Assembly: GCA_946902985.2 (NCBI GenBank) | Contig: OX336393.1 | Location: 46,019,131 to 46,083,130, forward strand | DNA from: Meconema thalassinum | Lineage: Eukaryota > Arthropoda > Insecta > Orthoptera > Tettigoniidae | Length of the DNA stretch: 64,000 nucleotides | Reading direction: 5' to 3' | In this document: positions 1 to 11,618 of the stretch, in pieces | Layout of the letters: every line of letters starts with the position of its first letter | Numbering within the stretch: the first letter of the stretch is position 1 | Made by a program: the position numbers and the translations under genes | Notes under the pieces: model-generated | What the model saw: the letters and a program-made list of their open reading frames with translations, nothing else | What the model was told of the DNA's origin: nothing | The model's database searches: none

Positions 1-1033
1 TTTACATAACCACAAGATGGCGGATGTGCGAAATATTTCACCGGCATTCTATATCTCGGAAACTATTAGCGGTATCACCCTGAAATTTTGTACGGAGATA
101 AAGGGCACTACTGAAAGTTCATCTGTAAGACTTTCAAAATCCGGTTAACTAAAAAAGGAACATGGCGGCTAAGCGAATTTGAAAATTTTAAATAGACCTT
201 TCTCGCGATTTAATGTTCCAAACGCAATGAAATCTGGTACAGGAAATGTTTATACACATTGTAATGCACTGGTATCTAATTTAGTTCAATTGATTACATA
301 ACCTCAAGATGGCGGCTGTGAGAATTTTAAAATTAAGTTTTTATTTCTTGTGTCGTAATCATGCGATCGAAGTGAAAGTTTGAATAATGAACCTACGCAA
401 TAATTTTCCTATAATGGTACACGACTCTATGGCCTATACATTTAACAATCCAACATGGCGACCATCCGAAATATTTAGACGGCTCTGCATATCTACGAAT
501 CTATTATAGCAATCAAACTGAATTTTTTATGTTCATAGGGGCTATGAACTTAAGTTCACATATAGGATTTTAAATAACCTGGTGATCACAAATCCAACAT
601 GGCGGCGACGCGAAGAATAAATATTCACATGGACGTTTCTCGCAATTTAACCATCCGAGTGCAGTGAAACTTGAAACAGTAAATCCTTATACGAATATTA
701 ATCCACTGGCATCTAATTTATTTCAATTGTTTCCATAACCACAAGATGGCAGCTGTGCGAAATTTTAAAATCTCGTTTTTACTTCTTGTGTCCTAATCAT
801 GCGATTGTAGTTTGAATGCTAGACGTACACAATAATCTTCATGCAACAGTACATAACTCTAGGACCTACATATATAAAATCCGACATGGCGACCATCCGA
901 AGCATTTAGTCGGTTCTCAATATCAACGAATGCATTACAGCAATCAAACTGATATTTTTATGTTGATATTGGCAGTTAACATAAGTAGGATATATGAAAA
1001 TAGGCTGTATAGTTCTTCACGGAACTACTTGTT
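1..1033 (+). repeat. HINE-A copy 1 (Helentron-like non-autonomous element), 5' end outside window
   Basis: Non-coding repeat whose right end carries the family signature: GAAAATAGGCT, then the hairpin TAGTTC-TTCACG-GAACTA, then CTTGTT. The body repeats a phrase starting ATAACC(A/T)CAAGATGG at 6, 298 and 735. The spacings are 292 and 437, that is 2 and 3 monomers of about 146 bp. Four further copies lie at 10.6, 20.7, 52.6 and 57.0 kb. Assignment to Helentron-associated elements is inferred from the subterminal inverted repeats and 3' hairpin. The left end lies beyond the window. Confidence 0.65.
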
Positions 1034-3189
1034 TATTGTCTCAATCGATAGTATGTCCTCTCTGGTTTCCAGAAATATATAGTTTATACTAGTTTTATTG
1101 TTGTTTAGCTCATTTATATTCACTTTAATGATCGTTGTGCACGCTTTTCAGCAGCTGTCACTTTGACGCATAGGTGCAGCAGATAACGCACACATTAATC
1201 TGGCTTTGAAACAGTCTGCTCCAGAACTAAAGCAATGTAGGAGATACTCACGTGTCGGAGAATGCAGAAGATTGACCCAAAATCCAAAGAAAAGGCAGTT
1301 TTTAGGAGTTGAAAATTAAGACTCTTTACTCTAAAATGTGTGCCTCAAGTTTAAGTTACGATTTCACTCACTTCGTTATTTGAATATTTGTCTTGACTTG
1401 GGCACTTACAATGTTCACTTAGAATGCAGATATTAGTTTCATTTCGAAACTAAAATATAGACAAATAATGCAACTACATGTATGTTGTAAAGCAGAATGA
1501 AGCTGTTAAATTGAAATTGGGGGTCGCGCCCCCCACAATTAATTAATTTTTCAATCAAAATAACGTAAATTGTAAAACAAAGCTAATATATTTTCCTCAA
1601 TCAATGATACAAAAACGATTCTGCTATACAACATTCTGAACGTACAGCAGATCTATTTGCGACAACAATGACTCAATTAAGTAGAAAAGAGCAAAGATAT
1701 CGCGTCCTAAAAATTGCACGTTATTTTTGTGATTAATCTTTGAAAAATACCCCCCCTCCCCCCAATTTATTTATTTTTTCTCTTTTGGAAAAAATCCACT
1801 AGTTTATATTCTTGGAATCAATAATATCAATTTCAAGAAAATGAGATAACTTGTAATGAAATGTCTTCAATAGTGTCGATGAGTACCCTAAGGAGAAAGG
1901 TTGATAGTTTCAAGGTTTTAGAAGACAACGCATAATTGCAGCATATTACAGCAACAGTATTTGCAAATCGCACACTTCTTACAAAAGTCTATATTTATGA
2001 AATTAGACTGCAATTCGTCACTGCTAATGTCATTTGTGTGCTAAGTCCATGGAAAATGATAAAGGAACGGCCTTAGAATGTTAAAATGACATGAAACAGG
2101 CGTCACAGCGGCCAAAATGTGAAGTGGACAGCAATCATGGAGCAACAGCAACAGTATTTGCAAATCGCTCACTTCGTACATTTTTTCGAAAGTTATTTTA
2201 GAAAGCAATTATAAATATTTATGAAATTATAGTGCAATGTGTCACTGCTAATGTCTATTTTCTTTCTTTCTTTCTTTCTTTCTTTGTTTCTTTCTTTTGA
2301 ATGCTGATTTGTCACGATCGGTCACTTGTGAGCTCCGGTGGAGGGTTCTATACTACTGAAATAATATGTACTATGCCGCTTTGACTACATAAGTCAACCA
2401 GGCCACTGCCGCCTCCTGGCACGGGAACTCTTCTCTTCATAACAACGCTCACAACTTGGATTTACCCGCCCGCAAGCTTGGTATTTTAAAGATGCAGGAT
2501 TTCCGCATCTTTCTTAGGTCCTTGTTATTAACTCCAAAGTTTAATGTTTGTAACCAATATCAAAATATATTTTATTATTCATTTCTTCAATGAAACCAAT
2601 ATGCGGGTTCAATCCCTTTCTAGTCAAAATACATTACTTCGCTTAATAATTACTAGCATTACCCGTCGCGGCTTCACCCGAGAATATTCTAGTTGTAAAG
2701 AGTACACTTAGCAAAATCTCAATCATGAATGCTATGACTGATTTATCCTTGGTATGAATAATCAGACTTTATCAATTCAGCTACTGGTGCAGTGGTTAGG
2801 GATTTGTTATTCCTTCATAGGTATATCAGAGCGAAGTTAGTTTTCTGGGAATATCACAGACACTGTTAATTTAAGGGCCTTTAAATGTGGTTTTCGGAGA
2901 CCCTTTATAGTCGGGTTAAAAAGGCCTTTCGTACCACACTCACACGTGAAAATTGCGTGAAAAAATTCTAGAGTGCCCCTTGACCCCCTTAAGCGCATTA
3001 TACTGTACGTATTGATGAATTTTACAGCTTAATTTGGTTCAGTGATAACCTTATAACCGTCTGGAAACTTTCACAGTAATGTAATAATTGGAATTGCATT
3101 GCGTCTTACAGAAATAGATTGACCTGTGAGATTCTGTTACCATGGTTACCGTGTCGCATTCTTTCATTATTTCATTGTAAATATACATA
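1034..3189. other. Intergenic stretch without recognisable gene
   Basis: No coding signal recognised. It holds a (TTTC)n run and a spaced duplication: about 85 bp beginning CAACAGTATTTGCAAATCGC at 1951 returns at 2148 with small insertions. A phrase at about 2660 (ACCCGTCGCGGCTTCACCCG) looks like a piece of a dispersed arthropod repeat, but I cannot place it. Confidence 0.5.
2258..2298. repeat. (TTTC)n microsatellite
   Basis: About ten TTTC units with one G interruption. Simple-sequence repeat, no further function implied. Confidence 0.9.
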
Positions 3190-3252
3190 TTAGCCTACTT
3201 TCGATTTTTGAAAAAAATGAAAGTAGACTTATGAGATCAACACAGGGCGAAA

Positions 3253-3335
3253 AAAGTGTGTGGTGTATGTGTATGTGTGTGTGTGAGTCTGTGTGTGTGT
3301 GTGTCTGTGTGTGTGTGTGTGTGTGAGTGTGTGTA
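3253..3335. repeat. (GT)n microsatellite at the 5' end of HINE-B
   Basis: GT-rich run directly inside the 5' subterminal hairpin. The equivalent position in HINE-A copies at 10.6, 20.8 and 53.7 kb also carries GT/AC runs, so the microsatellite is a structural part of these elements. Confidence 0.85.
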
Positions 3336-3360
3336 CTCTGAATGTCTGTCCCCCCCTATC

Positions 3361-4905
3361 AATTCGAACACGGTGAATGCGAATTGAACGAAATTTGGTA
3401 CAAAGGTAGCACTAGCAAAGGACACCTCAGTGTCATGTTTTATATCGCCGCCATCTTGACGGAAACGTAATGGCGGCCACACAAATGTTCAAAGCTTAAA
3501 TCAAATTACGACTAACCTAATCATCCGATCTCTACCAAATTTTGCAACGACATACCTTTATGGGGGGAGCATCCTTTGACCAAACCAATAGGTCATCAGT
3601 GTAATACTTTGCGGATGGCGGCCATCTTTGTGTGAAAATCGATTCCCCCTATTAATTCGAACACGGTGCAACCGAATGGAACGAAATTTGGTACAGAGGT
3701 AGTACTAACAAAAGGCACCTCAGTGTCATGTTTTATATCGCCGCCATCTTGACGGAAACGTAATGGCGGCCACACAAATGCTCAAAGCTTAAATCAAATT
3801 ACGATTAACCTAATCATCCGATCTCTACCAAATTTTGCAACTACATACCTTTATGGAGGGAGCATCTTTTGACCAATCTAATAGGTCATTCACCTGATAG
3901 TTTGCGGATGGCGGCCATCTTTATGTCAAAATTGATTCCCCCTATTAATTCGAACACGGTGGAACCGAATGGAACGAAATTTGGTACAGAGGTAGCACTA
4001 GCAAAGGGCACCTCAGTGTCATGTTTTATATCGCCGCCATCTTGACTGAAACGTAATGGCGGCCACACGAAAGTTCAAAGCTTAAATCAAATTACGATTA
4101 ACCTAATCATCCGATCTCTACCAAATTTTGCAACTACATACCTTTATGGAGGGAGCATCCTTTGACCAATCTAATAGGTCATTCACCTAATAGTTTGCGG
4201 ATGGAGGCCATCTTTATGTCAACATTGATTCCCCCTATTAATTCGAACACGGTGGAACCGAATGGAACGAAATTAGGTACAGAGATAGCACTAGCAAAGA
4301 CCATCTCAGTGTCATGATTAATATCGCCACCATATTGACAGAAACGTAATGGCGGCCACACGAATGTTTAAAGCTTAAATCAAATTACGACTAACATAAC
4401 CATCCGAACTCTACCAAACTTTGCAACAACATACCTTTATGGAGGGAGCATCCTTTGACCAATCTAATAGGTCATTAGCCAAATAGTTTGCGGATGGCGG
4501 CCATCTTTATGTCAAAATTGATTCCCCCTATTATTTCGAACACGGTGGAACCGAATGAACGAAATTTGGTACAGAGGTAGCACTAGCAAAGGGCACCTCA
4601 GTGTCATGTTTTATATCACCGCTATCTTGATGGAAACGTAATCGCGGCCACCCAAATGTTAAAAGCTAAAATGTAATTACGACCAACCTAATAATCTAGT
4701 CTCTACCTAATTTTGCAACACCATATCTTTATGTGGGAAACATATTCTGACCAAACTGCAAGAACATCAGCCCAATAGTTTGCAGATGGTGGCCAAGTAT
4801 GTGTGCAAATCGATTCACCCTATCAATTCAAACACGGTGAAACCGAATTGAACGAAATTTGGTACAGAGGTAGCACTAGCAAAGGGCACCTCATATTCAT
4901 GTTTA
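3361..4905. repeat. Tandem array of 293-bp units (each a diverged 146-bp dimer)
   Basis: The phrase AATTCGAACACGGTG (or a close variant) recurs at 3361, 3654, 3947, 4240, 4533 and 4825. Spacings are 293, 293, 293, 293 and 292. Within a unit, AAATTTGG at 3391 and AAATTTTG at 3537 are 146 bp apart, each followed by a comparable layout ending in a GGCGGCC or GGCGGCCAT block. Each unit is therefore probably an ancient dimer. Confidence 0.85.
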
Positions 4906-5237
4906 ATATCCCTATATCACGTTGTATTTCAACAAGCTCCTACAACCAACATTCAATCATACTCCTTGAAATGGACAAAGAGTTATAACAATACCCATGC
5001 ATTTAGGAGAAAGTAGGCTATATGTTCTTTACTGAACATCTTGTTTTAAGATATTTGTTTAATTGTGAGGCATTTAAAGAGTAAGTGAGTGCGTTTCTCT
5101 TACGTATTGGGTTATGCTGAACCTGTAGGTACTCCATATATGTAGGTTGGTGTTAATGGGACCTTATTTTCGGTACAAACCTGGAATGGGACCTTAGCAG
5201 AATAATATAGGGAGAGATGATACTTTGCTTTAATTAT

Positions 5238-5572
5238 GAAAAATGAAAATCCACAGCCTGCTTCCAGTCTCCGACCGGGTCAGGAATGGAATGAATGGAG
5301 CCCCTATCTAGCGGCGAGGATATCAACTGTGCCGGCTGCCGAGGCCTGACGCACTCCTCTGGGGCAATGATTAAATGAATGACAGATGAAATGAAATGAT
5401 AGTGGAGAGTGTTGCTAGAATGAAATTTTGACAGGGAAAACCGGAGTACCCGGAGAAAAACCTGTCTGCCTCCGTTTTGTCCAGCACAGATCTCACTTGG
5501 AGTGACCGGGATTTGAACCACGGAACCAGCGGTGAGAGGCCGGCGTGCTGCCGCCTAAGCCACGGAGGCTTC
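5238..5572 (-). mobile_element. SINE-2, tRNA-derived SINE with 12-bp target duplication
   Basis: On the minus strand the element starts at the right with a tRNA-like head: an A-box-like GTGGCTTAGGCGG and a B box GGTTCAAATCC. A tRNA-unrelated body follows, with an A-rich 3' end on the left. It is flanked by TGCTTTAATTAT on both sides (5226-5237 and 5573-5584), so it is a complete retroposed insertion. It should depend on RNA polymerase III transcription and on a partner LINE for mobility. A 5'-truncated relative lies at 16.2 kb. Confidence 0.85.
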
Positions 5573-5584
5573 TGCTTTAATTAT

Positions 5585-6344
5585 ACAGTTACAAAATTTA
5601 CAAAATTAATAATTCGAAATGGCAAATTAAAATTAAAACAAAATTAATCAAAAATTGATTTAATTATTTAGCGTATGGCTTATAGTACCGGGAGTGTCCG
5701 AGTTGACGGCCAAAAGAAACTGATTCGATCGATCGATTTAAATCGTGGATCACTCGAAATCTCCTCCAGCTGATCGATGAACTTTCAAGTCGGAAGTTAT
5801 ATTTGCCGGACTAAATACAAAATGCACCAATATTTTTTTCTTAGTTTTCGAATGTTAAGGGGGGTACGCGTACCCGCGCGTTCCCCCTCAAAAATAATAT
5901 ATACGAGCCTTACAGTAGTCGCATATGATGTGTAACATGTGACATGTTATCCTACTATGTGTGTCTCGGGAGCGCAAATCCCTTGTTGACAGTGAACTCT
6001 GTTGGTCATTAAACTAACTACTTGTAAACTCCAGTGCCAAATCCTGATCGTAATGAATCATAATTGTTATTTGCCGCGGCGGAAGCAATCCACTGCCTAC
6101 TTGATTCGAGCTGCGCTCTATACCGGCCAGTTAGTGAACCCATGCCAGCGACGTTGTTGAAAATGGCCTCGTTTTGCCGATAGAGCGCACTGCCAACTAT
6201 AGGCGCGATTAAAACTTAGGTGTGCGGAAGGTATATTAAATGTGTTTCTCCCAGTGATATGTTTATACCAACGAAGTTTCAATTATTGTTAGTAGTCGGC
6301 GTTAATATACTGAATTCCTACGTTGTTTGGAGTGTTGGTTGATG
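5585..6344. other. No gene seen
   Basis: AT-rich on the left. At 5846-5872 there is a palindrome-like GGGGTACGCGTACCC stretch, resembling the GGGGTACGCCGTACC inside the right end of the hAT element at 9.2 kb. It may be a decayed hAT end. Nothing else recognised. Confidence 0.4.
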
Positions 6345-6523
6345 CGATACAGATTCCACATAGCCACATGGCCTTCAGTAACGTCGTTGTACCGATCTCC
6401 GCCACCACGCGCGCTCATTGTTTCCGTCCCATGCACTTCCGTCCCTTTTCCAAAATCACTCCCACACAAATGTTCAGCTACCGAGTGGAAAGATGTTACA
6501 CATCTAAAAGGAATGCTTAACAC
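6345..6523. repeat. Fragment of the palindromic hAT-like family J
   Basis: This resembles the right arm of the foldback element at 37.4-39.2 kb, sharing phrases such as ACTTCCGTCCC, CAAAATCACTCCCACA and GTGGAAAGATGTTACAC. A hAT element has inserted at its end, and the sequence resumes after 9252 with CTTAACACCATTAATTGG. Confidence 0.6.
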
Positions 6524-9252
6524 CAGTGCTGTAGTTGGGAAAGAAATTTAGGCGGTACTCACCAAAAATCACTTAAGGAGGTTCCAGATGGACTCGTAGT
6601 GGACTTCGTTGAGTGGGTCACATTTTCGACACGCTGTTTCTTCAGCTGATCTTCTTCCTGATCTGAGCCAAGACTGCACATAAATTTCTGGATTAAATTT
6701 TTTCAATGGCGGACCAACATTTCTGAGGAAAAATAATCTTCCGGATCGTTCTACCAACAAACTGTTCCTTCTTTTAGTGATAATGTCATTCATAGCACTA
6801 AATGCTCTTTCGCATTCTGATGTGGAAATTGGAATTGAATCAATTATTTGTAGTAATTGTTCAAGGTCTTTAGGTTTCATGTTCGTGTCCACATATGCCC
6901 CGATTGCATGAATGTATTTTCTCTTGTCTTGAAGTCGAAAAACCTCACATATATTAGAGATGCTCCTATCTCCACAAGTTATGCCTATCTTGTGGACAAT
7001 GCTTTGTCGCTACAAAAGCAAGATCTTTCAACAATACTTCAGTCCTCAGCTTGTTTTCGTTTTCTGTGCTGCTTTGCTTGGTCTGAGAACCTATATAGGA
7101 TGCATGGCTAGGATTGGCGACAAGTCTGTGTTTGAGATTTTCAGCTAGACTTCGGTAAAACTCACTATTTACTTGAATAACTTTAGGGATGTTGTGTAAC
7201 TCAATGTCTTTAAAGACCTTGTTTTTAGCTGCTTTTGTTGCGTCCTCAGCACGAGAACCTGGAGAGATGCCATGGACTCCAGTACCCAGATACTACGTTT
7301 TATAGTCATGTCAGCTTCGGTAATTGTCATGTCACTTCTTTGAAGAAACAAAGATAAATCTGAGAGCTCAATTATAGCATCGTATACAACTGCTAAATTT
7401 ATAACAAATTCAGAAGAACTCAAAGTTTTGCAAAGGCCTGCATATTTAGACCTATCTCTAGAATCCCTGCATTTATCAGCAGCAGCTTCTGTGAAATGTT
7501 TGACAAGAGATATATAGTTATTCCAAACAGATTTCACAGTTCTAGCACTTGAGGCAACCCATCTGATTGTAAATATTTTCCCAACTTTATTTAGTTTTTC
7601 ACCAAGATCTGCAGCACATTCTCTAAGCTGAGCTTCATTTTTAGACAGAATACTGTACAGTTTATCAAAGTAAAAATGGAAATGAGTAAGACCTTGAACC
7701 TCATCTCTCGTGTCGTGTACTGCTAGTTCGAGTCTGTGGTTAGCACAGTGCCAAACAATCAAGTGAGGAAACATGTTCTGTAACGCCACAACAACTCCAT
7801 TTCTCTTTCCAAACATTACCGAGGCTCCGTCACTTGCAAATCCAACAAAGTTATCTTTGAGGTAAGAATGAGAAAAAACATAAGAACTCAGATTCTGCAA
7901 TATGGCATCCATGATTGAACTGGATTTCGTGTCTTTAAGTTCAATGAGATCCCAAAAAAATGATTGAACTACAGTGTTTTCTGATATGGCACATCTCAAA
8001 AATAACACAAGTACTGGTAAATTACTGCAGGTAGTGGACTCGTCCACCATAACACTCATTTTAATATTTTTTTAAGGTGATTAGCTATTTTCTTCCTCAT
8101 TTCTGTGGCTATATGATCCGTAATGTTGGTAGAACTGAACTTAGAATGTAAGACTCTTTCCATATCCAAACCATTAAGTTCCTGGACTTGAATGTCTATT
8201 GGAAAATCAGTGAATGGTCTTCCTGGCTTTGCCCCTTTATATGCTGTCATAAACAGTCTACTTGTTGTCTCACACTGATTAACTAACATTTTATCTACTC
8301 CTGTGTCTAAAGGTTTGCTCTCAGCATTAGCCTTAGCCTGATCTGCACGTATATGACTCATAGATTTTTTATGATCATATATTTTCTTTCTTAAACTATT
8401 TTGCTGCAAATCTTTAGTATTTCCAAAATAATTAATTTCCCCATCAACCCACTCTTTAGCTGGTTTTAATCCTGAACCTAGCTGTGGTACCAAACCATGC
8501 CGGCCAGCTTCAGCACAATAAGAACAACCAAGTTTTTTGCTCTTTATTACTAGACAGCTGCTTTCAGTTTTAAAGTAATTGTGCTGAGACTCCGACCAGC
8601 ATTCTGGATAATCTAGAATCACTGAACTTACTTGACCATAAGGAAACTTCCTACATTCTTAAGTTCCTCCTCAAAATCTTTGTTCTTTGAGATGATCGAT
8701 CTTTTCGAAGGGCCTTGTTGGTCACAGCTAGCACTGTTCTCTTCAACGTGCCTGTTATCATCTAGGTTTTTCGTTTGCCACTAATTAACCAGTTAAGAAA
8801 GCTCATTATTACTTTGAAATTATGATGTACGTACTTTCACACGCACACACACACACACTTTACGTCTTTACACAGACGATACCTAACGACAAATCTGACT
8901 CAATTCAAACAACGGCACAGCGTGGCACTGAAAACACACAAGCAAGTGTTTACCGCCAAAAGAAACCAAGTTCACAATGTTGCCAACAGCTGAACATGTA
9001 TTATACATCCGGGCGCGATTGAAATGTCAAACTCCAACTTTTATGGGCCCAATTAGTTCCAAGTTGTGCCACGAGATAACTCTGAACAAGTAGATAATCA
9101 TTTCCGATTTTTCTTTCCGTAATCCATTGGACAATTTTCAGTAGGGCTATTTATTACAGATTTAAAAAGGTATTTTAAACGGTACGCTTATAACGAGTTT
9201 GGATTTTAGGGGGTACGCCGTACCGGCCCGTACCGGCCCAACTACAGCACTG
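6524..9252 (-). mobile_element. hAT-superfamily DNA transposon, complete ends
   Basis: Terminal inverted repeats of 16 bp read CAGTGCTGTAGTTGGG inward from both ends. The flanking 8-bp target duplication CTTAACAC is exact (6516-6523 and 9253-9260), which is the diagnostic hAT length. The 2,729-bp interior holds a broken transposase on the minus strand. The right subterminal region has a GGGGTACGCCGTACCGG palindromic block. Because the transposase is broken, the copy should be non-autonomous. Confidence 0.92.
6569..8622 (-). pseudogene. hAT transposase pseudogene (KIAA1586-like group suspected)
   Basis: Encodes the cut-and-paste transposase that would bind the element's own ends. Three pieces remain. 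8622-8056 is the N-terminal part with a short Cys pair (CSYC). 8059-7169 is the RNase-H-like core with FASDGASVMFG, the CxxH motif WHCANHRLEL and the RW motif TIRWVASSA. 6892-6569 is the C-terminal dimerisation region, STSECERAFSAMNDIITKRR, whose Glu is the presumed third catalytic residue. The first and second pieces overlap by four bases, which indicates a single frameshift near 8058. The segment between 7169 and 6892 has stops and frame changes. The Ser-rich SECERAFS motif and core layout are typical of hAT. The closer grouping with KIAA1586-like proteins is an impression only. Confidence 0.88.
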
Positions 9253-9260
9253 CTTAACAC

Positions 9261-10569
9261 CATTAATTGGTGGAAGTGAAAAGAACATGTTGATAGTGTT
9301 ATACCCTGGGGTTCCCACAGGGCTTGGCCACCCCTATCGCCCGCTTTCGTCCTCTTTCATCCCCATTTCAGGCTACAGTCCCTAAAATAAACCAACAACA
9401 ACAACGACGACAGCTACACAGTGCCTAGCCAGCCAACCTCCATACATGTGGTAACTCTTACCACACAAATTTAAACAGTTAAGCTTCCTGCTATGTAGGG
9501 CAGGAATCCGCTGACTAAATTACATTAACATTGGCGTTTCACTTAAATACGACCCACGCCAGGAACCAAGCATCTTTCGTCCCCGATTTGCCGTCTGACG
9601 CCCGTTAGACAGCTCTGCAGTCTGGTAAGTGTACTCAAAGGTTGTCCTTAGTAAATCCTCTCTATTCCAAACCCAATACATGTATTCATCTTATTCATTC
9701 TTTGCATACTTCACACTTACAATAATTAAAACCATTCTCACTCTCTTAAACTGCCTTCTTGTATTTCTTGGATCCCCTGTTCGAACTCTGGCCCTCAGCC
9801 AGCAAGCCATACTCAGCTGCGCCACGCCGGTTCTATTACTTGTCTGGTATTTAACCTTGTAAACACGGGTCAGCATTCGCTCAGTAAGCACGGCCCGCCT
9901 TCCGCTTGCCTGTTCCATTCACTCCTTCTGCACTACACTCACGTCATTGCCTTGCACCCAAGTCACATCGTCTTTTAGACAACACCACCCTAACTCAAGC
10001 TATCCCCCAGGGCAATACAATGTCTTTAAAGGTTTAGAATATTTTCGAGAGGCACTTGTTTATGTAGATAGAGGATTGTCTGTTATTTTGATGATGAAAG
10101 TGTGTGCATTCACAATTAGGAAGAAGCAGGTCGTGTCTTTGTTATGAATCATCCCGGCTTTTGCCGGAAGTAATGGTGGGAATCGAACGTTCCTGTTCTC
10201 AGTTTTTCCGTATGTTTACACTGCGGCGCAATTTACTGCATATTTGGGAAGGCACTGAGAGTTTCATGCACGCTCTCCATAATCCGGTCTGTAGGAATAG
10301 ACTTGGCTGGACAATACATGGGTTATCGTACACAACGTAAATTGAAGCGCTGCTCAATGTTTTCTATGGAATTACCGTAATCCTGCAGCGTGTTACGGCA
10401 GGCATCCTTTTGAAATAACTGGCCATTGAGAAGGAAATGTTCGCATTTGTGTTCACATGCGGGCTGTAATCCTCTCAATGAGCAAGTATTGCTAGTCAAC
10501 ATGGTTGGAACACTTTAACCTTCGTCTATGAATATTGGAGAAAATGGAAACAGAAATCATTATGGCGTT
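9261..10569. other. No gene recognised
   Basis: The first tens of bases continue the family J fragment split by the hAT insertion. The rest shows no protein I recognise and no terminal repeats. Short open frames occur but have no motif. A (CAA)n run sits at about 9397. Confidence 0.4.
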
Positions 10570-11618
10570 TGAAGCTATTTTTAGCCTATTTTCATTTTAT
10601 AAAGAAAATAGGCTTATGAGATCACCTTTTGTCCGTGTGTGTGTGCGTAAGTGTGTGTGTGTGTCCTCCCCCAAGTAACTTGTAAACAGCTGGAGCGATT
10701 TCAATGAAACTCAGTAAGGTCATACGACTATAACGGCCGACCCCGACCGTGCACTTCAAATTTTATTACATCTCACCAATCCAACATGGCGGATGTACGA
10801 AATATTTCAAAGGCATTCTATATCTCCTAAACTATATCTCCTAAACGATTGCTGATATCACCCTGAAATTTTGTGCGGTGATAAAGGGCACTACTAGAAG
10901 TTTATCAATGTGACTCTCAAAAACCAGTTAACTACAAAATGAACATGGTAGCCGAGCGAAATTGAGACTTTCATATAGACTTTTCTCGCGATTTAACCAC
11001 CTGAGCGCAGAGAAATTTGGTACAGTAAATGTTTATACACATTGTAATGCACTGACATTTAATGTAGTTCAATTGTCTACATAACCTCAAGATGGTGGCT
11101 GTGCGAAATATTTCACCGGCACACTATATCTCCGAAACCATTACTGATATCACCCTGAAATGTTGTGATAAAGGGTACTACTACAAGTTCAGCTATGAGA
11201 CTTCTAAAAACCTGTAAATCTACAAAACGAACATGGCTGCCGAGTGAAGGTGACACATTTTAATAGACTTTGCTCGCGATTTAACCATCTGAGCGCAGTG
11301 AAATATGGTACAGTCAATATTTATACACATTGTATTGCACTGGCACCCAATTTAGTTCAATTATTCACATAACCTCAAGATGGTGGCTGTGCGCAATTTT
11401 AAAATTAAGTTTTTATTTCCTGTGCATTAATCATGCGATTGAAGTGAACGTTTGAATAATGAACCTACGAAATAATCGTCATCTGATAGTGCGTAACTCT
11501 ATGGCTTAGGGCCTACATATATAAAAATCCAATAAGGCGACCAAAAGGAATATTTAGACGGTTCTCAATATCTACGAATCTATTACAGCAATCAAACTGA
11601 AATTTTGTATGTTGATAG

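Larger units (their letters stand above)
3190..5045 (+). repeat. HINE-B copy 1 (Helentron-like element with 293-bp tandem units)
   Basis: The left end is TAGCCTACTTTC, followed by its own inverted copy GAAAGTAGACTTATGAGATC and a (GT)n run. The right end is GAAAGTAGGCT, then the hairpin ATGTTC-TTTACT-GAACAT, then CTTGTTTT. The subterminal repeats AGCCTACTTTC and GAAAGTAGGCT are inverted relative to each other. The body is a tandem array of 293-bp units. No protein is encoded; short open frames here are by-products of the repeat. A second copy, inverted, lies at 40.4-43.8 kb. Confidence 0.7.

Noticed and set aside
3126..3482. Open frames across the GT microsatellite
   Set aside because: Val-Cys and Thr-His runs come from (GT)n/(AC)n. 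The minus-strand frames of 60-81 codons repeat every 293 bp with the tandem unit and are not genes.
6323..6551. Short plus-strand open frames before the hAT element
   Set aside because: They lie in a fragment of palindromic family J and cross the hAT target duplication.
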